This document shows positions 53,857-63,690 of a stretch of 64,000 bases of DNA, one piece after another. Origin of the DNA: Lysobacter alkalisoli (GTDB lineage Bacteria > Pseudomonadota > Gammaproteobacteria > Xanthomonadales > Xanthomonadaceae); contig NZ_CP041242.1 in the NCBI RefSeq assembly GCF_006547045.1, positions 416,001-480,000 of the forward strand, read 5' to 3'. A program made the position numbers and the translations under genes. Every line of letters begins with the position of its first letter. The stretch's first letter is position 1. Under the pieces are notes generated by a model that ran no database searches, was not told where the DNA came from, and worked only from the letters and a program-made list of their open reading frames with translations.

Positions 53857-56607
53857 ATGAACTTCGATGATCACCCCTTTATGATGCATACGCTGCTCGA
53901 TAGGGATCACTACGAGCCGATCAGCCGATACGCGCCGAAAGCGGACTATCTGGACATCGTCAGGAAACGCCTTGTCAGCGGTTGGAAGCTCGTCGTCGAT
54001 GGGTTCTGGACTCATTGCACGCCGGAGGACTACCGGGCGATATCACACGGTTGGAAGATCCACGTGTCTAGCACCACAAAGGATGCGCGCGCGATACTGG
54101 AAATTGTTTCCGAGGTGCTTGAACAGAGTGGGACGGCATTCAAATTCTGTTCCGACCCTTGGCTGCTGAGGCTGACGTTCAACAAGAACGCGTCGCGCGT
54201 GCAGGCGGGCAAGTTCGTTACTATCTATCCGCGCGACGCGGGAGATATGAGATCGCTTCTGGATGCGCTGCACCGGCGCACGAGGAGTTTCACTGGCCCT
54301 TACGTGTTGACCGACAAGCCCTATCGCGACAGCAACGTCATTTTTTATCGCTATGGAGAGCATGTCGGAGAGTTCAGACTCAACCGCTATGGAAACAAGG
54401 AATCAGGCTTCCGACTTGCCGACGGTTCCTGGCATTCGGATTCCAGGGCGCCGGGTTTCAGGCTCCCGCCGGGAATCACGGATCCATTCGGTGTGGAAGA
54501 AGATGAGGAAGGTCCGGGCGAGGATGGTGTACTGCTAAAGGATCGTTATCGAGTAACGGCTGCTCTCAAGTTCAACGCCATAGGCGGCGTGTACGAAGCG
54601 ATTGATCAGTTGACGGGCGATGAAGTCGTCATTCGTGAAGAGCGAGGTGGGATGAGCATCCTCGATCTGAACGCCCAGGACGATTCGGATGCGATCATGA
54701 AGGAAGCGAGGATCGTCAAAAGGCTGTCCGAGACCGGTTATGTTCCGCGTTTCGTGGACGTATTCAAGGAATGGAAGAACTGGTTCCTCGTCACCGAAAA
54801 GGTGGATGGGGAGTCACTCTGGGGTCATTCCATGAACTTCTATTTCGAGCGCGAGGGGAAGCCGCCGGGAGAGGCGTTCTCGGAGCTGCGCGAGATCATG
54901 ATCGGAATCGCTACCGGTCTATCGGCCGTGCATCGAGCCGGTGTGGTTCTGCGTGATGTTACAAGGAACAACGTTCTAGTGACCCGGGACGGCGGGATCA
55001 AGTTCATCGACTTCGAATTCTCGCACGAGATTGACGATGAGGGTCCGTGGGTGCATGGCTGGACTCCCGGCTATGCGGCTGCCGATCAGATATCAAACAA
55101 GACCCCTGTTCCTGCAGACGATCATTATGCCTTCGGGGTGCTGCTGCTGGACATGCTGACCTACAGTGCGCCCGGATTCGAGTTGAATCGTCAAGGGTTG
55201 TACGAGAAGCTGCGGCAGAACATCGAGGAGCTGAAATTTCCGCCTGGGCTCTACGATATCGTCGCAGGCTTGACCGCTTCCGACCCAGGGGAGCGCTGGA
55301 ATCTGGAAGATGCCGCGGACGCGCTGAATGCCCTCCCGGTGCCATCGATGACGGAATCTATGTTCCATGTTGGAACGAAGCTGCAAGCGTTTGCTCCGCC
55401 AGCAGAGTCTCTGCGCGAGTCGCTCGACGGTCTGCTGCAGGGGATAGGTGCATACATCGAGCACAGCACGGTACAGGACAGGGATGACAGGATGTGGCCG
55501 ACCGCTGCCGAGGCGTTCGTGACCAACCCGGTCAATCTGCAGCATGGGGCGGCTGGCCCAGTTATCTTTCTGCAGCGTGCTCGGGGAAGGGTCGGGCCGA
55601 CCTGCCTGGACTGGATCGAGCGGCGGGCAAACGTCAAGACCTGTCCGCCTGGGTTGCTGTCCGGGCTGGCGGGGGTTGCGGTTGTCCTGGTGGAGGCTGG
55701 GCGAACGGAGCGGGCCGAAGATCTGATGGCAGCATCTCATGCTCTTGAGAGCATCCACGATGCCCCGGGTCTGTTCTACGGTTCGGCCGGGTGGGGACTG
55801 GCCTGCCTACATCTATGGCTTTCCACGGATGCGCCTATCCATCTGGAGCGGGCAATCGAAGTGGGCGATCGATTGATCGAGACCTCCATTCGAACACCCG
55901 AAGGCGTTTGCTGGAGAACGGAGAGCGACATCCTGTTGGGGCTTGGAGAAGGCCAGAGCGGGGTGGCGTTGTTTCTGAGCTATCTTGGCAAAGCGGCCGG
56001 CGATCAGCGATATCTTCAGTACGCATCCGATGCGCTGGATTTCGAGATCGCGCACAGCATCGAGTCGGGAGGGGAGCTTCTGTGGCAGCCGCGCGTCGAT
56101 GCCAGACCGGGGGAAGCCAAGTCTCCGCATACGTGGTTCGGCGCCAGCGGCGTGGGGAGCGCGTGCCTGCGGCACTACCGGGCTACCGGTGAGGAACGCT
56201 TCCTGCGCATAGCCGAGAGGTGCGCGCATACGGCGGGAGCCTCGAGGTTTACGAACAAGATGTGGCAGGTAGAGGGGATCGCTGGATTCGGAGAATTCAT
56301 GCTCGATATGCATCAGCTCCTCGGCGAAGAAAACTACAGGAACGCAGCATTCCATCTGGCGGAGGCCCTGATCCCACACCGGATAGAGCGAAAGAATGGG
56401 GTCGCATTCGCAGGTAGCGATCACTACAGAATATGCTGTGATTTCGGCCGGGGATCTGCTGGCATTGGAATCTTTCTACAGCGTTTGTTCGCAGGAGGGC
56501 CTCGTCTGCTGATGCTTGATCACCTGCTGGAAGCAGGTCCATATCAGCAGGTGGAGCGTGCTGCTGTGACTGGTACGCATGCTGGTGACGAGTTGGTCGT
56601 GGTTTGA
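53857..56607 (+). CDS. Class III lanthionine synthetase LanKC
   Basis: A 916-residue modular enzyme that dehydrates Ser/Thr and cyclises them with Cys. Residues 1-220 form the lyase region. The kinase at ~225-490 has L-R-D-V-T-R-N-N-V (366-372 core) and F-I-D-F-E-F in place of DFG. The LanC-like cyclase at ~515-880 has repeated turns such as H-G-A-A-G, F-Y-G-S-A-G-W-G, L-G-E-G-Q-S-G-V-A, F-G-A-S-G-V-G and F-G-R-G-S-A-G-I-G. The zinc-binding C-H-G of classes I, II and IV is absent, as in class III. Oddly, the beta-3 position expected to be Lys reads Arg (V-V-I-R-E, residue 260). The start at 53857 has AAGGTGGAG upstream. A longer frame from 53740 begins in the hairpin. Confidence 0.9.
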   Translation: MNFDDHPFMMHTLLDRDHYEPISRYAPKADYLDIVRKRLVSGWKLVVDGFWTHCTPEDYRAISHGWKIHVSSTTKDARAILEIVSEVLEQSGTAFKFCSDPWLLRLTFNKNASRVQAGKFVTIYPRDAGDMRSLLDALHRRTRSFTGPYVLTDKPYRDSNVIFYRYGEHVGEFRLNRYGNKESGFRLADGSWHSDSRAPGFRLPPGITDPFGVEEDEEGPGEDGVLLKDRYRVTAALKFNAIGGVYEAIDQLTGDEVVIREERGGMSILDLNAQDDSDAIMKEARIVKRLSETGYVPRFVDVFKEWKNWFLVTEKVDGESLWGHSMNFYFEREGKPPGEAFSELREIMIGIATGLSAVHRAGVVLRDVTRNNVLVTRDGGIKFIDFEFSHEIDDEGPWVHGWTPGYAAADQISNKTPVPADDHYAFGVLLLDMLTYSAPGFELNRQGLYEKLRQNIEELKFPPGLYDIVAGLTASDPGERWNLEDAADALNALPVPSMTESMFHVGTKLQAFAPPAESLRESLDGLLQGIGAYIEHSTVQDRDDRMWPTAAEAFVTNPVNLQHGAAGPVIFLQRARGRVGPTCLDWIERRANVKTCPPGLLSGLAGVAVVLVEAGRTERAEDLMAASHALESIHDAPGLFYGSAGWGLACLHLWLSTDAPIHLERAIEVGDRLIETSIRTPEGVCWRTESDILLGLGEGQSGVALFLSYLGKAAGDQRYLQYASDALDFEIAHSIESGGELLWQPRVDARPGEAKSPHTWFGASGVGSACLRHYRATGEERFLRIAERCAHTAGASRFTNKMWQVEGIAGFGEFMLDMHQLLGEENYRNAAFHLAEALIPHRIERKNGVAFAGSDHYRICCDFGRGSAGIGIFLQRLFAGGPRLLMLDHLLEAGPYQQVERAAVTGTHAGDELVVV

Positions 56608-56662
56608 TGGAGGAGTGTGTGAGGACAAGGCGAAAGACTCACATTGCAAAGGGGGGCGCGAA

Positions 56663-58534
56663 GTGAGTGCCCCCGAATCTTCGAGCAGACCTCAACGCAA
56701 GAGTTTTCCAGCGCAGATGCTGCGCATAGCGGCTTATGCGCGGCCATACACACGTCGAATCACGGTGGGCGTGGTTCTGGTTCTGCTTGGAACCATGTTC
56801 TCGCTGGTGTATCCGATCGGTATCGCTGCGGTCGTGGATACCGCGGTTGGAAGCGGAGACGAGCGCCTGTTGCACGTGTTCTCCATCTGCGTGCTCGGAT
56901 TGTTCGTGCTTGGCGCGGTGGTAGGGTTCTCCGGCAACTATCTTCTGGACAGCACTGGCGAGTATCTCGTCCTTGACTTGAGAAAGAAGCTGCTTTCCAA
57001 CCTGCTGAAGCTGGATCTCGCATTCTTTCATTCCCAGCGTGCCGGAGACTTGACGGCAAGACTTACCTCCGACACTGCATCGATTCGACATGCGGTGACG
57101 GACACGGGGGTAAGCTTGCTGAATCAGGGGCTTATGCTGGTTGGGTCTGCCGGTGTGATGGTCTACCTGAACTGGAAGCTGGCGCTTATCGTGACTTTGC
57201 TGGCTCCGGTCACCACCGTGCTATCCCGTCGGTTCGGAACTTTCTTTCAGGAAATATCGCGTCAGGCGCAATTGCGCAATGCGGAGTCGAACGCCATCGC
57301 GCATGAAGCGATCTCTGGAATTCCGCTGGTAAAGTCGATGTCGCGCCGCGACTTCGAGGTTGCCAAATATGAGGCTGCGCTCAAGGCGCTTCAGAAGGAG
57401 CGAACCTTGCTGGTACGTACTGACGCATGGTTTCGCGGCCTGGTGGCGGTATCGACGTCCCTTGCTGTCGTTGCCATCTTCTGGTTCGGCGGCATGCAGG
57501 TGTTGGCAGAACAGATCTCGGCGGGCGAGCTGGTGGCATTCTTGTTTTACGTCCAGAACATCAGCGGATGTTTTGCTTCATTCGCCCAGCTTTATGCAGA
57601 CTTGAATCAAGCGGCAGGCGCATCATCACGGGTATTCGATCTTCTGGATATTGAGCCGAAAATTTCGGATGAAGCCCGGCCGGATGTTGCAAGTACATGT
57701 TCGGGAATAGTCGAGTTCGATGATGTCGGGTTTGGTTACACCTCAAATGGCATCAAGGTGATTGATGGTTTGAGAATGACGGTGGGTGGTGGCAGTGTTG
57801 TCGCTCTCGTCGGAAACAGTGGTTGCGGGAAGTCCTCGCTCCTGCATCTTTTGCTGCGGCTATATGATGTGAATGCCGGGCAGATTCGAATCGATGGAGT
57901 CGATATCCGAGAGTATCCGCTGGCCTGGTTGCGGGAACGAGTAACTCTGGTGTCTCAGGACGTATTTTTGTTCAGCGGGTCGGTGCGGGAGAACATACGT
58001 TACGGCAACTTGGAGGCAAACGATAAGGAAGTTGAGCGTGCGGCCAGGTTCGCGCAGGCACATGATTTCGTTGCGAAGCTTGACGAAGGATACGATACCG
58101 AGGTTGGCGATCGCGGTGTCAAGCTCAGCGGAGGACAAAGACAACGGATCGCACTCGCTCGCGCCTTCCTGCGCAAGCCAAAGATCCTCCTGCTGGACGA
58201 GGCGACATCTGGAGTTGACTATGCGATAGAGAACAAGATATTGGCATCTGTGATCGAGTGGGGAAAAAGAGAGGGAATAACCACGATCATAGTGACGCAT
58301 CGCCTGAATTCGATCCGGATTTCGGACAGGGTCGCCGTGCTTGACGGAGGGCGATTGATCGAGGAAGGCTCATATGATGAGCTTGTCAGCAGGGGCGGGA
58401 AGCTTGCAGCCTTGCTGGAAGCGGGAATTCTGCGGGATTTCGACGAGGGCGTAGAGGGAAAGGTTGCGGAAACGAAGTTTCTAGCACCCTCCACCAAGGT
58501 GCGATCCGTCAAGTTGAGTTCAAGTGTCATTTGA
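56663..58534 (+). CDS. ABC exporter with fused membrane and ATPase domains (LanT-like)
   Basis: A 623-residue type I exporter half-transporter. Six membrane helices lie in residues ~30-310, then an ATPase with Walker A G-N-S-G-C-G-K-S-S, signature L-S-G-G-Q-R-Q-R-I-A-L and Walker B L-L-L-D-E-A-T-S-G-V-D. There is no N-terminal C39 peptidase domain, so it would export without cutting the leader. An ATG at 56579 overlaps the LanKC gene, but the GTG at 56663 has AAGGGGGG upstream. Adjacent to LanKC, it is the likely lanthipeptide exporter. Confidence 0.85.
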   Translation: MSAPESSSRPQRKSFPAQMLRIAAYARPYTRRITVGVVLVLLGTMFSLVYPIGIAAVVDTAVGSGDERLLHVFSICVLGLFVLGAVVGFSGNYLLDSTGEYLVLDLRKKLLSNLLKLDLAFFHSQRAGDLTARLTSDTASIRHAVTDTGVSLLNQGLMLVGSAGVMVYLNWKLALIVTLLAPVTTVLSRRFGTFFQEISRQAQLRNAESNAIAHEAISGIPLVKSMSRRDFEVAKYEAALKALQKERTLLVRTDAWFRGLVAVSTSLAVVAIFWFGGMQVLAEQISAGELVAFLFYVQNISGCFASFAQLYADLNQAAGASSRVFDLLDIEPKISDEARPDVASTCSGIVEFDDVGFGYTSNGIKVIDGLRMTVGGGSVVALVGNSGCGKSSLLHLLLRLYDVNAGQIRIDGVDIREYPLAWLRERVTLVSQDVFLFSGSVRENIRYGNLEANDKEVERAARFAQAHDFVAKLDEGYDTEVGDRGVKLSGGQRQRIALARAFLRKPKILLLDEATSGVDYAIENKILASVIEWGKREGITTIIVTHRLNSIRISDRVAVLDGGRLIEEGSYDELVSRGGKLAALLEAGILRDFDEGVEGKVAETKFLAPSTKVRSVKLSSSVI

Positions 58535-58687
58535 CTGTGACCTTGGCTGTGTGTAGAAGTTATGCGGCACCGGAGCACATCGCGGGAACTTTCAGCCCAG
58601 CTTTTTGATGCCGGGAATGGGGCTTCAGCAAGACATCAGACTATGTGGGAATTTCCATAGAATCGGGGTCAAGGAAGAAGGTGATGC

Positions 58688-59134
58688 GTGAAAATCGCGG
58701 ATAGGATCAGGATGGCGCGGCGGCGAGCCGGCTTGTCGCAATGCCGATTGGCCAAGCAGGTGGGAGTAGTTAGAAGCGCAGTGGCACAATGGGAGCGATT
58801 GGGAGGGCCCCGTCCGACCAGCGAGAACATGGCCAAGCTGGCATGTTGTTGTGGCGTATCATACGAATGGCTTGCCACTGGCAGGGGACAGATGGTGCTG
58901 TCGGAGGACAGCGAGGTAATGCCTGTCGAGATTGAGTTCCATCTGTATGCCCAGTGTGAGCTTGAACGGCGATTGCTGACGACATTCCGTAGTCTTCAAT
59001 ATCCGGGAAATCGTGGGCTTGTGGAATTGCTGGAGGCGCTTGCTTCAGGAGACAACTCGTCTTTTGATGAGCCGTCAGGTGTTTCCTTCAATAGGCCGGT
59101 CGCGCTATCACACAAGATAGCTGGTGCAGCATGA
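58688..59134 (+). CDS. XRE-family transcriptional regulator
   Basis: A 148-residue protein with an N-terminal XRE helix-turn-helix: I-R-M-A-R-R-R-A-G-L-S-Q, L-A-K-Q-V-G-V-V-R-S-A-V-A-Q-W-E-R and L-A-C-C-C-G-V-S-Y-E-W-L-A-T-G. The C-terminal ~75 residues are acidic and uncharacterised, possibly a dimerisation or signal domain. It begins with GTG after AAGGAAGAAGG. It is the last intact gene of the plus-strand island and may regulate it. A 153-bp gap without other features precedes it. Confidence 0.85.
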   Translation: MKIADRIRMARRRAGLSQCRLAKQVGVVRSAVAQWERLGGPRPTSENMAKLACCCGVSYEWLATGRGQMVLSEDSEVMPVEIEFHLYAQCELERRLLTTFRSLQYPGNRGLVELLEALASGDNSSFDEPSGVSFNRPVALSHKIAGAA

Positions 59135-59169
59135 GGGGCTGAGGGGCTGAGGGGCGCCAGAAGACAGAC

Positions 59170-60230
59170 CCAGTGATTACTGACAAAGTCACGGTTGAAG
59201 GGTACTGCGTTGTTGTCGGTTTGCGCGCGATGGTTGGCGGCGAACTGCGCCGGTGGGATCCGGCCGCAGCTGCTGTGCGGACGAACCTCGTTGTAGCCGC
59301 GTCGCCAATCGACGATGACCTCGCGAGCCTGCGCCAGCGACGTGAACTAGTGCTCGTTGAGGCACTCTTCGCGGAACTTGCCGTTGAAGCTCTCGATGTA
59401 GCCGTTCTGCATGGGTTTGCCAGGCTTGATCAGGATGTGTTCGACGCCATGCTAGTGCGCCCAAGCGATGAAGGCGCGACTGGTGAATTCGGGGCCATTG
59501 TCCGTGCTCACCGGCACGGGGATAGCCGCGGAAGCAGACGATCTGCTCCGGCACGGGCATCACATAGGCGCCACTGATGCCGTGATCAACCGCGATGTCC
59601 ACGCACTCGTGGGTGTAATCGGCGGCGGCGGTCAGGCACTTGGTGCGGCGGCCGTTGGCCAACTGATCGAAGACGAAATCCATGCTGATCACCTCATTCG
59701 GGTAGCGCGCCGGCTACAGCTTCCGCCGCTGCGCCACCGGGAACTTGGCCTTCTTGCGCCGACGCACGCTCATCTTCGCCTCGCAATACAGGTGGTAGAT
59801 CTTCCTGTGGTTCACGGCGGGAAACTCCGGGCGCAGCAGGTCGTGCAGGCAGCGATTGCCGAAGCGGCGGCGCGCCTGCGCCAGTTCGATCAGCTTGGCC
59901 GACAGCGCCTGCGTCGCCGGCGTGGGCGCCGGCGCGTGGCGGAAAGCATCGCGGGGCAGCCCCGCAAGGCGGCAAGCCCGGCGCTCGCTGATCGACGTAC
60001 GCTCGCACATGCGCCCGATTGCCTCGCGCTTGCATTGCGGGGCTGGCGTTTTACCCCATGCCGCCGTATTTGGCCCGCCACTGGTAGAAGCTGGCCGGGC
60101 TGAAGCCGTGCTGGCGGCACAGCGCGGCCACCGCCATGCGGGCATCCGCCTGCTTGATGAACCTGATGATCTGCTCGGCGACTCTTCTTCATGTCCGTCC
60201 TCGTGGTTGACGGACTTTACAGCTTCAAAT
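59170..60230 (-). mobile_element. Decayed IS3-family insertion sequence
   Basis: Reading the minus strand across frames gives M-K-K-S-R (OrfA start near 60190), F-S-P-A-S-F-Y-Q-W fragments, then OrfB pieces: R-R-F-G-N-R-C-L-H-D-L-L near 59880, N-H-R-K-I-Y-H-L-Y near 59800, M-D-F-V-F-D-Q-L near 59690, T-D-N-G-P-E-F-T-S near 59500 and [10 protein letters not shown] near 59390. The DDE residues can be recovered only by changing frame several times, and a TAG interrupts the sequence near 59452. The ends are approximate because I could not find convincing terminal inverted repeats. Confidence 0.8.
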
Positions 60231-60276
60231 GATATGGCTCAGGGAGGGCTGATCATCAGGCGCAGTTTCGCCTGTC

Positions 60277-61500
60277 TCAGGCGAGACGAGTAGCGGTTGC
60301 TGGCGGAATCATTGCTGCTCGCGTTGCTGGATATAGCGCCGCGGTCACCCCGAGTAACCAAAGAATGGTCGCGCCCAGCGGAAGAATGTGAATCGGCATT
60401 CTCGCGATTTCGTAGTAGTCCATCAGGCGAATATTGATGGCATAAGCCAGCAGCATGCCAACTGCGATTCCTATCGTGGTCAGGAGGAAGCTTTCGAGCA
60501 GGAACATCTTCATGATGTCGGTACGGGCAGCACCAAGTGAGCGCAGGATGCCGATTTCGCGGAATCGTTGCTGTACCCAAAAGCTGACAATCCCGACAAT
60601 GCCGAACGCGGTCATAGCAAGCAGCGCGGAACATATCGAAGTCAGAAGCCAGGCCATGGCGAGATCTTTCCGGAAGTACTCGTCGCGAATATCTTCGAAT
60701 GTATCGATGCTGAAAAACGCTCGGTTTCCGTTGATGGACATGAGTGCCCTTGCCGCGGAGTCCAGTATCTCCGTGCGCAGGCCAGGGTCGGCGCGCAGCA
60801 CATAGTTTCCGAAGATTCGGCTATAGGAAGTACGGATTGGAAGCAAAACGGAGTTCTCGTAGAGTGCGGGGTTCCCTTCGACGTACCCACGCTTGAGGTG
60901 TTCAACTACACCAACAACCCGCACCGGATCGCTGCTCCAGATGTAGAAAATCCTGCCAACAGCATCCCCTTCGGGAAACATCTGTTCGGCGACGCTTCGG
61001 GTGAGCAACGCAACACCCGGACTCGGTTTCGTTTCCTGGTGTTGCGGCCAGTCGACAGTATCGCTCTCGTCGAAAAGCCGTCCGGCTATGAGACGCAGTC
61101 CCAAAGTCTCGGCGATGCCTGTGTCGCCGATGAACGCAGTGGCTTGCAGAGTGGGAGCCTGCTGGTCCGGGGTTCGTCTGAGCGGGACGGCGTCATCGGC
61201 CTGTCCGAATGGAACAAAGCTTGTCAGTGAGGCAGATCTCACGCCTGGAATGGCGCGTAACGCGGCGATATCTGCCCGGGTAATCTGGTCCGGATTCTCC
61301 ATTTCCTTCAGGTCTACCGGCTGGATACGGACAACTTCCCGCTCGGCGACCCCGCTAGGTATGGAGGCGCGTTCTAGCCTGAGCCCGATGATATATGCCG
61401 CATTGCAAAGGATTGCGCAGCTGATGGCAATTTCGAGGATTATGATCGCAGAGGACGCTTTCCTGCGACGGAGAAGGGACAGGGCATGATGGAATGACAT
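60277..61500 (-). CDS. MacB-like ABC transporter permease, second copy
   Basis: A 407-residue FtsX-type permease with an N-terminal membrane helix (A-I-I-I-L-E-I-A-I-S-C-A-I-L), a periplasmic MacB-PCD-like domain at ~55-270, and three C-terminal helices containing R-F-R-E-I-G-I-L-R-S-L-G-A. The open frame reaches 61590, but the ATG at 61500 lies 41 nt after the previous stop and begins M-S-F-H-H-A-L-S-L-L-R-R-R-K. It pairs with the upstream permease as a heterodimer. It is the last gene before the IS element. Confidence 0.85.
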   Translation of the reverse strand: MSFHHALSLLRRRKASSAIIILEIAISCAILCNAAYIIGLRLERASIPSGVAEREVVRIQPVDLKEMENPDQITRADIAALRAIPGVRSASLTSFVPFGQADDAVPLRRTPDQQAPTLQATAFIGDTGIAETLGLRLIAGRLFDESDTVDWPQHQETKPSPGVALLTRSVAEQMFPEGDAVGRIFYIWSSDPVRVVGVVEHLKRGYVEGNPALYENSVLLPIRTSYSRIFGNYVLRADPGLRTEILDSAARALMSINGNRAFFSIDTFEDIRDEYFRKDLAMAWLLTSICSALLAMTAFGIVGIVSFWVQQRFREIGILRSLGAARTDIMKMFLLESFLLTTIGIAVGMLLAYAINIRLMDYYEIARMPIHILPLGATILWLLGVTAALYPATRAAMIPPATATRLA

Positions 61501-61541
61501 GGCGGGACTGGCTTCCTGGTTCGAGGGTGGCGCGGTTGCCG

Positions 61542-62849
61542 CTACGGTGACTTGAGTTGAATGGCGGGCCGCGCCCGACTTGCCCACCATGCCGGAAGCA
61601 GGCCGGCCAGTACGGAGGCGGTCAGCGCGAACGCAACAGTGACGGCTGTCATGACCGGGTCCAAGTGAGCAACCTGGACGTGATCACCGGGAAGCTGTCG
61701 AATTACCCACAAACCGAACGCCGCCAAGGCAAGTCCGGGGATGCTGCCTGCCAGGCCGATTGTTGCTGCTTCCGTCAGATGTTGAACGAAGATGCTCTTG
61801 CGGGAGGCTCCAAGTGCGCGGCGGAGCCCAATTTCCGGGCTTCGTCGCAAGAACTTGGCAAGTAGCAGGCCAGCTGTATTGATCAGGCATACCAGAAGAA
61901 ACCCGGCTGCGACCCAGGCTTGCAGCCAAACATCCTTCGGGATGACTTGGTTGAACTCCAGCCATTCGTTGACGTCACGAAGCCGGATGTTGACCGGCCT
62001 GGCGAAACGGCCGGCTTCGCGCTGCTGTTGGGAGTAGTTCATGAGGTAAGCGCGATACGACTCCACTTCATCTCGGGTATCGAGCTGAACCCAGAACTGT
62101 ATCCAGGCGCAGGGTGCGTTTGGTTCTGTGGGATCCTCGACATCACTGCCCCAACAATATGTGGTTCCCATCCTGGGGAGTTGCAGCGACATCGCCGTGT
62201 GGAAAGGGATGAATATATGATCCTGATGGGACAGATCGCGCACATACATATCGTAGAACTGGGGAACAGGCCGCCAGTGCTCGATGACGCCGATGATGCG
62301 GAAGGAAGTGTCATTGACGGTTACGGTTTTGCCGAGGCCGCCTCCGCCTCCAAATATGCGATCGCTCAGTTCCTTCGAGATCACTGCGATGCGGGCTCGC
62401 TCCTCATCCTGCTCCTGGCTCCAAGGGCCTCCTTCCAGGAATGCAATGTCAAAGAGGGCGAAGAAGTCGGAGGTGGTGTAGCGAGCCTCCTGAAACGATG
62501 GCACCAGGCGATCGTTATCGGGTTTTACGGCGACCATGCCGCTGGTCATCAATGCCTTGTGTCGGCCTCCTTCATGCCTTAGGAGAGCTTCGGCGTCGTG
62601 TCGCGTGAGTTGTCCGTGTGGAGGTGAACCAGGTACGTATCCGGTCATCCCTGCAGCGTCAAGCTGCGGGTAGAAAAGGGTGGAGCTCTTGGTCGGGATG
62701 GGATCCTTGGAAAGGATGTAAAGAATGGTGACTGTGGACATGCAGGCGCCGATTCCAAGCGCAATCGCCATCACCATGAGCAGCGTGAGCAGTCGGTTCC
62801 TGCCGAAACTGTGCAATGCCATTCTGAGGTAGTAACCGAACATCGGCAT
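61542..62849 (-). CDS. MacB-like ABC transporter permease, first copy
   Basis: A 435-residue FtsX-type permease with the opening helix L-L-T-L-L-M-V-M-A-I-A-L-G-I-G-A, a large periplasmic domain and a C-terminal FtsX core with R-S-P-E-I-G-L-R-R-A-L-G-A. It starts 12 nt after the ATPase stop. The substrate is unknown. Membership of a tripartite MacAB-TolC-type export system is inferred from the operon. Confidence 0.87.
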   Translation of the reverse strand: MPMFGYYLRMALHSFGRNRLLTLLMVMAIALGIGACMSTVTILYILSKDPIPTKSSTLFYPQLDAAGMTGYVPGSPPHGQLTRHDAEALLRHEGGRHKALMTSGMVAVKPDNDRLVPSFQEARYTTSDFFALFDIAFLEGGPWSQEQDEERARIAVISKELSDRIFGGGGGLGKTVTVNDTSFRIIGVIEHWRPVPQFYDMYVRDLSHQDHIFIPFHTAMSLQLPRMGTTYCWGSDVEDPTEPNAPCAWIQFWVQLDTRDEVESYRAYLMNYSQQQREAGRFARPVNIRLRDVNEWLEFNQVIPKDVWLQAWVAAGFLLVCLINTAGLLLAKFLRRSPEIGLRRALGASRKSIFVQHLTEAATIGLAGSIPGLALAAFGLWVIRQLPGDHVQVAHLDPVMTAVTVAFALTASVLAGLLPAWWASRARPAIQLKSP

Positions 62850-62861
62850 GTCCTTGCGTTA

Positions 62862-63590
62862 TCAGGTAACCAGTTGGGTTTCGGCACGGGCCACGATCTG
62901 GAATGAGGTGCCCGGTGTTTCGATATCGAAGTCGCTCGCGATACCGTCGACGATATGTACGTTGCGTGCCGCGCGCGCCGCCAGATCGGGATCATGGGTG
63001 ACCATGATGATGGTTGTGCCACGTTGATTGATGTTTTCGAGCATCTCGATGATGCTTCGCGCCATGCTCGTGTCCAGGTTTCCCGTCGGCTCGTCGGCAA
63101 GAATCAAGAGCGGATCGCCTGCCAGGGCACGCGCAATGGCAACGCGCTGTTGCTGTCCGCCCGAGAGCTCGGACGGGTAATGCTTCATGCGGGATCCCAG
63201 ACCTACACTATGTAGTGATTCCTCGACGCGACGGTTCCGCTCGGCTGTCGACATGCCTCTATAGCGCAAGGGCACAGCTACGTTGTCGAACAAGTTGAGG
63301 TCCGGGATAAGATTGAAGCTCTGGAAAATGAAACCGATCTTCCGGTTGCGCAGGCGACTCATGGCGCCATCGGACAATCCACTGACATCCTGGCCGTCGA
63401 AGAGGTAGGTGCCAGACGTGTAGTTCTCCAGCAGTCCGGCGATGTTGAGCAGGGTGGTCTTGCCTGACCCGGAAGGCCCGGTGATGGCGACGAACTCGCC
63501 TTTCCTGACATGCAGGTCCACCCCTCGCAACGCATGCGTCTCGATGGCCGAAGTGCGGTAGATCTGGGAGATTCCTGTCATTTTCAGCAT
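62862..63590 (-). CDS. MacB/LolD-type ABC transporter ATP-binding protein
   Basis: A 242-residue ATPase with Walker [11 protein letters not shown]-loop F-Q-S-F-N-L-I-P, signature [11 protein letters not shown] and Walker [12 protein letters not shown]. It is encoded separately from its permeases, unlike E. coli MacB. It is followed at 12 nt by the first permease. Confidence 0.9.
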   Translation of the reverse strand: MLKMTGISQIYRTSAIETHALRGVDLHVRKGEFVAITGPSGSGKTTLLNIAGLLENYTSGTYLFDGQDVSGLSDGAMSRLRNRKIGFIFQSFNLIPDLNLFDNVAVPLRYRGMSTAERNRRVEESLHSVGLGSRMKHYPSELSGGQQQRVAIARALAGDPLLILADEPTGNLDTSMARSIIEMLENINQRGTTIIMVTHDPDLAARAARNVHIVDGIASDFDIETPGTSFQIVARAETQLVT

Positions 63591-63690
63591 GAAGTGGCTC
63601 CGGGCAGATTGGAGTATGTGTAGGTGGGGGCGGACGGTTCAGCCGCGGTGCCGAACGGTGGGACGCCGGGGTGGTGAGTACACAGGGAAG

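Noticed and set aside
59170-60230. Functional transposase gene
   Set aside because: Conserved IS3 OrfA/OrfB blocks fall in different frames and a stop codon interrupts the DDE region, so it is a relic.
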